A stretch of 11,789 nucleotides of DNA from Desulfurococcales archaeon (GTDB lineage: Archaea; Thermoproteota; Thermoprotei_A; Sulfolobales; Desulfurococcaceae), in NCBI GenBank assembly GCA_027064845.1, contig JAMOPC010000238.1, positions 1-11,789 on the forward strand. Reading direction: 5' to 3'. A program made the translations under genes and the position numbers. Positions 7,882 to 11,789 of this stretch are shown one piece after another. The number at the start of each line of letters is the position of its first letter. Position 1 is the first letter of the stretch. A model generated the notes under the pieces. It was not told where the DNA came from. It did no database searches and worked only from the letters and a program-made list of their open reading frames with translations.

Positions 7882-10839
7882 TTAAACCCTACCCATAGTT
7901 TCTTCTATTTTATTCTTTAACCTTATTATTTTATCCAGTAAGGGCGTGAAGAATACATTGTATTTTTGACGATTTATTTCATCCAATATTTTCTCGATCT
8001 TCTTCTTAATGTCAAACCAATCCCCAGACTTATCGTAGAGTGTTATTATATTCATTAACGTGCTTAGTTTTGCAACTACTCTTCCTTTTTCGGAACGATA
8101 CGCTTCATCAAATCTAAGGATTTCCTCCAGATTATCCAATATTTTCTCAATGAAACCACGTAGCTCCGCTAATTCAATGAATCTGGTATAATATATTATT
8201 TCATCAACATGTTCCGGCACTATGTGTTCCAGAATACTTAAATACTTCTTCAATAAATTAACATAATCCTCTATAACATTGTTTACTTCTACAGCTCTAT
8301 CAATTATTTTTCTTGTACTTGAATCTACAGCTTTACCCGTTCTATTAATTTTATCGAGCAGGTCTTTCTTGATATCGGAGAATAAGTATAATAAGGTACG
8401 TAGGTTTTGTATGATGTTTTCTATTGAAACATATTGATCGCTGATCTCTTCTAGTAAATTAGCTATATCAGGTTCTTCAACCACGCTTAAAAGTCTCGAT
8501 AATTGATTCATAACATCTACGTATTCTCTCTCACTTACTATATTAGCTCCTTTGACGACATATTCACGAAATTCCGATTCATTCATAGTATCAATCATGT
8601 ATTCTATTACTCTTTTGAGATCGATTAATCTGAATAATTTATATCCACCATACAATATTGTTCTTCTCTTATTGATTATGTTTTTAACAGCATTGTAGAG
8701 CAGAATTGATTTTAACAACATGTTAATCTTAACCGAGGATAGATCTTTTGATATGAAAACATTTCTCTCCTTACTGACATCCTCCTCAATTATTCTTTTA
8801 CGTATGGTTCTATCCGAGAAAAGCCTATAATCCAATGGATTATTTCTAGCTAGTACTATGGCAAGCATAGTCCATAGACTTTCAGAACTCCTGCCTCCAC
8901 GCCCTATTCTTTGTATCATGCTTTCAACTCTGTCAAATCCCGCATTAACAATGATAGAGACATAGGGGTAATCTACTCCTAGTTCTAGAGTCGTTGTTGC
9001 ATATATTACTCCAAGCTCTTTTTTCTTAAGCTTATCATATATTTCTTCACGTTTCTCCAAAGGTGTTTGACCAAATACTGTGTCTAAGCCATCAATAAGT
9101 AGATCAAATATGCTTGCTTTTCTTCCATCTTTTTGGATTCTCTCCTCGATGATTCTTTTCAGAATATCAGGTGTTAAGTACTCATAATAGTGGCGACAAT
9201 GGTCTCTTTTTTCTACTGAGTCGTCTAAGCTACATTGTACTCTTCTAACGCATAAAATGTCCAAGGGTGATCCGAGAGATAAGGCTTGTCTGGTTATAGT
9301 GTTTAATCTATTTATTTCTCTGACGTTGTTTATGAAGAAAATTGCTTGAGGGATAAAGGATCTCTTTGAACCAATATATGCTTTGTACAGATATAGTATG
9401 AGAGCTGAGAGTTCTGATAGGTATGTTTCCCAGCTTACCCAAGGCATAGTCTGTAAGAATAAGTAAAGTTTAAGTCTTTTACCTGAAAATTTAATCTCTC
9501 TATATTTATTCCTTATAGTTTCGTAAGTGAGGTCGATAATATTATTTTTATCCACACCTATTAGTGTTGAAGCGAAATCTATAGGACTAGGTACTGTAGC
9601 TGATGACACTACTGGGAACAATATTTTCTTTTTAAACATTTTTTCTTGGAGTGATGAAATCATTTTTATCCAATAATGGATCTGTGCTAATCTTATCGAA
9701 TCATATTCGTGGATTTCATCGAAAACTATTATTCTAGTCTTTAATACATCATATGCATCAATATCGTCTTCTCTCATAGTAAAGCTTGCAAAGAATAAAG
9801 TATCTAGATTAGTGATAATTATGTCTGCATCCTTAGCATTGATACTAGGGTCTGGGAATGGAATTACAAAATTATATAATTCTTCTCCTTTGCTAGTTTT
9901 ACAAACTATTTTGGGACCATTTGCTGTTTTCTTAATATATAATTTACCGTTTTCGCTGCATTTTATTCCACGAAAATCTATGTATTCATTGAGTCCTGCT
10001 TTATCATATTTCTTTTTTAATTCATGAGTATCTCCATCTCTAATATATAGTGTTATCTTTCTTGACATGTATTTATTTAATAATTTTACTAGTTTAACGA
10101 GCCTAGCCATTTGATCTATTTCAAGCATTTTCCTCGGATAAACAAATATATACTTATACTTTGAATCAAGATTCCTCAAGAGGTCAACAAAAACTATCGT
10201 TGTGAATATCTCTGTCTTACCAAAGCCCGTCGGAGCGACTATTAAAGCGCCACTAGAACAATCTAGATTCTGTAATGCTGTAAGAATAGAGTATGCTTGA
10301 TACATATCAAATCCTTTTGACCCTCTTTCACCAAAGTATTCCTTAAGACTATTAACGAGAGCTCTAACTAATTCAACAGTAAGAATACTAGATATTATAT
10401 TACATAGTTTTCTAGAAATTATACCGTATCTAGTATCATCAATGTTTTCACATGGTAGGATTACACGGTCAGCTTGTGAAGGAGCTTCTCTCACTTGGAG
10501 ACTATATAGGGATGACAATATCATTTTGTTCCCATTAGGTATAATTCTAAGATCACTAGCTCTCAGAAGGAGATCAAAGAATAATGAACGATAACAATCC
10601 TCCTTAATCTTTATAATCAAGCCTTTCTTAACAAGTAAAGTAATGATTCCTAAAGCGTTATCAAAACCTGAATCCCTTGCAATCTCCAATAACTCGTTCC
10701 ACGAAACACAGTAATCGGGAGAGGATATCTCACAAATATCTCCAATCTTGCAATTACTATTAATTTTTCTACACTCATGAATTAATAGTGCCTCAAAAAC
10801 CTTCCTAAGAACCGATGAAGTAGTCAAACAAACCCCCAT
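7882..10839 (-). CDS. drmA: DrmA-like superfamily 2 helicase
   Basis: A 985-aa SF2 DNA helicase/translocase, the first gene of the minus-strand operon. Residues about 1-85 contain a likely winged helix (SWNELLEIARDSGFDNALGI, then LVKKGLI). The motor motifs are complete: Walker A APTGFGKTE (202-210, Lys208), DEIH (374-377), SAT (413-415), TLELGVD (617-623) and QRIGRGGR (643-650). Cysteines in the inserts (ILCVRRVQC and DHCRHYY, between motifs IV and V) might bind metal. Residues about 700-985 are almost wholly helical and charged, a large C-terminal extension suited to subunit contacts. The DrmA assignment rests on the architecture plus the coupled DUF1998/PLD gene immediately downstream; a Cas3-like helicase is the main alternative, but no HD domain or cascade genes are present. 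ATG 10839 is chosen because a TATA-like block lies about 29 nt upstream; a TTG four codons in, preceded by GGGGG, is a possible alternative start. Confidence 0.8.
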   Translation of the reverse strand: MGVCLTTSSVLRKVFEALLIHECRKINSNCKIGDICEISSPDYCVSWNELLEIARDSGFDNALGIITLLVKKGLIIKIKEDCYRSLFFDLLLRASDLRIIPNGNKMILSSLYSLQVREAPSQADRVILPCENIDDTRYGIISRKLCNIISSILTVELVRALVNSLKEYFGERGSKGFDMYQAYSILTALQNLDCSSGALIVAPTGFGKTEIFTTIVFVDLLRNLDSKYKYIFVYPRKMLEIDQMARLVKLVKLLNKYMSRKITLYIRDGDTHELKKKYDKAGLNEYIDFRGIKCSENGKLYIKKTANGPKIVCKTSKGEELYNFVIPFPDPSINAKDADIIITNLDTLFFASFTMREDDIDAYDVLKTRIIVFDEIHEYDSIRLAQIHYWIKMISSLQEKMFKKKILFPVVSSATVPSPIDFASTLIGVDKNNIIDLTYETIRNKYREIKFSGKRLKLYLFLQTMPWVSWETYLSELSALILYLYKAYIGSKRSFIPQAIFFINNVREINRLNTITRQALSLGSPLDILCVRRVQCSLDDSVEKRDHCRHYYEYLTPDILKRIIEERIQKDGRKASIFDLLIDGLDTVFGQTPLEKREEIYDKLKKKELGVIYATTTLELGVDYPYVSIIVNAGFDRVESMIQRIGRGGRSSESLWTMLAIVLARNNPLDYRLFSDRTIRKRIIEEDVSKERNVFISKDLSSVKINMLLKSILLYNAVKNIINKRRTILYGGYKLFRLIDLKRVIEYMIDTMNESEFREYVVKGANIVSEREYVDVMNQLSRLLSVVEEPDIANLLEEISDQYVSIENIIQNLRTLLYLFSDIKKDLLDKINRTGKAVDSSTRKIIDRAVEVNNVIEDYVNLLKKYLSILEHIVPEHVDEIIYYTRFIELAELRGFIEKILDNLEEILRFDEAYRSEKGRVVAKLSTLMNIITLYDKSGDWFDIKKKIEKILDEINRQKYNVFFTPLLDKIIRLKNKIEETMGRV
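7887..7891 (-). promoter_or_regulatory. Coupling ribosome site for the 808-aa gene
   Basis: TAGGG on the minus strand, inside the last helicase codons, lies 8 nt before the ATG of the downstream gene. The helicase stop TAA falls between them, an arrangement that favours re-initiation and near-equal amounts of the two proteins. The match to the anti-SD is only partial. Confidence 0.35.
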
Positions 10840-10860
10840 ATTACTTATTGAGAATAATCA

Positions 10861-10875
10861 TTTATTTATTTATGA
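10861..10875 (-). promoter_or_regulatory. TATA-like box of the helicase operon
   Basis: The minus strand reads CATAAATAAATAAA centred about 29 nt before the helicase ATG, in a 66-bp gap after the Csx1-like gene. That spacing predicts a leaderless or nearly leaderless mRNA. No T run separates it from the Csx1-like gene, so some read-through is possible. Confidence 0.4.
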
Positions 10876-10905
10876 GAAATGATGTGAACGTTTTATTAGA
10901 CATTA

Positions 10906-11691
10906 TTATTTGGTATTTGATTCATGGTTTCTCAATTTTGTCTCTGTTCTTCGTGGTATGCATTTTAATAATGAAGTGTATTTACTTGTCTTTTCTTTTA
11001 GGATCCTGTAGAGTTTTTCACCATTATAAATGATTTCAATTATTTCACTGTTTTCATCAAGTTTTATTATTTCTATGATATCATGGTTTAGGGCGGCGTA
11101 AGCAGCAAAATTCCTTGCCGACGGTATTTCTTCGACAAGGTCATTGACGGATTCCTTGTCACTGTCTCTTTTCTTTGCCTTTTTCCAGTATTCTCTTAGT
11201 AGTTCGCCGGGGATCTCGATTCCTTTGTCTTCACCGAGTTCCTTTTGAATATTCTTAGCTATAACTGTCAGGTCAGAGGTTTCATGAATAACTATTTGTT
11301 TTTTATCCCAATATCCCTTCTCCGATAATAGGTCACCAATTCTTTCTCCAAATTCTTTCAACGAATCTATTTTGGCAAGATCCTTGAATTCTTCCTTATA
11401 CTTATATTTAATTAAAGCATCAATTACTGGAAGAAATTCTAGTCGAAAATCCTTATCGAAGAAGCAGTAATTAGTATCTGGTATTTTGTCTTTTGAACCG
11501 TATTCTATTTCATATTCTACGGTATTATCTTTTAAAACAGGTTTGATCAATACCTTATTGTCTTTAAGGTTTGGTAATTGTTCTAGCTTCTTGACGATCT
11601 CCCTTATTGTAAAAGGTATGTTTGTTCCACCGGATAACTTGCTATTATTGAATACTAAACCGACTAGTCCAGTTCTCAGAGCCTCTATCAT
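10906..11691 (-). CDS. csx1: Csx1-like CRISPR accessory protein, C-terminal part with HEPN-like domain, probably degraded
   Basis: A 261-codon frame that resembles the C-terminal part of Csx1 (CARF-HEPN) proteins, cyclic-oligoadenylate-activated ribonucleases of type III CRISPR systems. The best mark is SARNFAAYAAL (191-201) followed by an acidic/hydrophobic strand and IYNGEKLYRIL, like the RNFxAHAG region of Csx1 HEPN domains. Catalysis needs RxxxxH; here Arg193 is kept but the His position is Tyr198 (TAC, one transition from CAC). Residues 6-13 (RTGLVGLV) look like a helix near the end of the CARF domain. The first ATG lacks a ribosome site, and the protein is well short of the usual 400-500 aa. 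The missing N terminus seems to continue in a different frame in the adjoining 98 nt. It is probably an inactivated or inactive Csx1; a CARF/HEPN-like protein of other function is the alternative. Confidence 0.55.
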   Translation of the reverse strand: MIEALRTGLVGLVFNNSKLSGGTNIPFTIREIVKKLEQLPNLKDNKVLIKPVLKDNTVEYEIEYGSKDKIPDTNYCFFDKDFRLEFLPVIDALIKYKYKEEFKDLAKIDSLKEFGERIGDLLSEKGYWDKKQIVIHETSDLTVIAKNIQKELGEDKGIEIPGELLREYWKKAKKRDSDKESVNDLVEEIPSARNFAAYAALNHDIIEIIKLDENSEIIEIIYNGEKLYRILKEKTSKYTSLLKCIPRRTETKLRNHESNTK

Positions 11692-11789
11692 ACATACAAT
11701 AGTTATTCATAATAGTTTCTAATCGAGAATGATCAGTATTCTTGTCAATATTCAGTATTTTAGCTAGTGGTTTTTCATTATAATATTTT
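11692..11789 (-). pseudogene. csx1: Out-of-frame upstream fragment of the Csx1-like gene, cut by the window edge
   Basis: On the minus strand, the frame starting at 11788 is open from the window edge for 47 codons and overlaps the start of the Csx1-like frame. Its peptide (begins KYYNEKPLAKILNIDKNTDH) looks protein-like and would fit the region between a CARF core and the following helix. Moving by one base in the ATGTATG stretch near 11691-11695 joins it to the downstream frame. The downstream frame itself meets an in-frame TGA at 11709-11707. I read this as a one-base frameshift in a longer gene; a separate upstream gene overlapping the next one is the alternative. Confidence 0.4.

Noticed and set aside
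7882..10839. Helicase as a CRISPR Cas3
   Set aside because: No HD nuclease domain, no Cascade genes and no repeats in the window; the coupled DUF1998/PLD gene fits DrmA better.
10840..11789. CRISPR array near the Csx1-like gene
   Set aside because: No regularly spaced direct repeats are present; the AT repeats at 10860-10872 are simple sequence.

Overview
Organism. The window is AT-rich (by eye roughly one third G+C) and densely coded. It uses AGA/AGG and ATA codons heavily, has GTG and TTG starts, and places TATA-like boxes about 26-30 nt before start codons, which suggests leaderless or nearly leaderless mRNAs. A Csx1-like CRISPR accessory gene lies at the right end. Together this points to a hyperthermophilic crenarchaeon, plausibly of the Desulfurococcales type; the genus cannot be fixed from the sequence. 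The window reads as part of a defence island.

Layout. (1) 1-308: no convincing gene; one small G-rich hairpin. (2) 309-2208, minus: a two-gene unit made of a TTG-started SMC/OLD-like AAA ATPase and, overlapping its 3' end by 29 nt, a 142-aa protein with a weak PD-(D/E)XK-nuclease-like stretch. (3) 2209-2282: a 74-bp divergent promoter region. (4) 2283-5429, plus: a DUF1156-type DNA methyltransferase followed by an unrecognised, basic 414-aa protein. (5) 5452-10839, minus: an 808-aa protein with DUF1998 (DrmB-like) features and a C-terminal phospholipase-D HKD domain (DrmC-like), encoded 3 nt downstream of a 985-aa superfamily-2 helicase (DrmA-like). The two operons of regions 4 and 5 converge with a 22-bp gap. 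(6) 10906-11789, minus: a Csx1-like CARF/HEPN gene that appears frameshifted and has Tyr where the catalytic HEPN His is expected.

How the genes may work together. Helicase + DUF1998 protein + PLD-family protein + DNA methyltransferase is the composition of DISARM, an anti-phage system with core DrmA, DrmB and DrmC plus a methylase. Here the set is rearranged: DrmB and DrmC appear fused, the methylase is a DUF1156 (COG1743-like) enzyme, no SNF2-type DrmD is visible, and a protein of unknown family is co-transcribed with the methylase. The reading is a compact archaeal DISARM-like system: the methylase would mark self DNA while the helicase/DUF1998/PLD complex acts on unmarked invading DNA. 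The divergent AAA ATPase/nuclease-like pair shares the promoter region with the methylase and may be a separate defence module or an ancillary part. Family assignments rest on motifs read by eye; no database search was possible.
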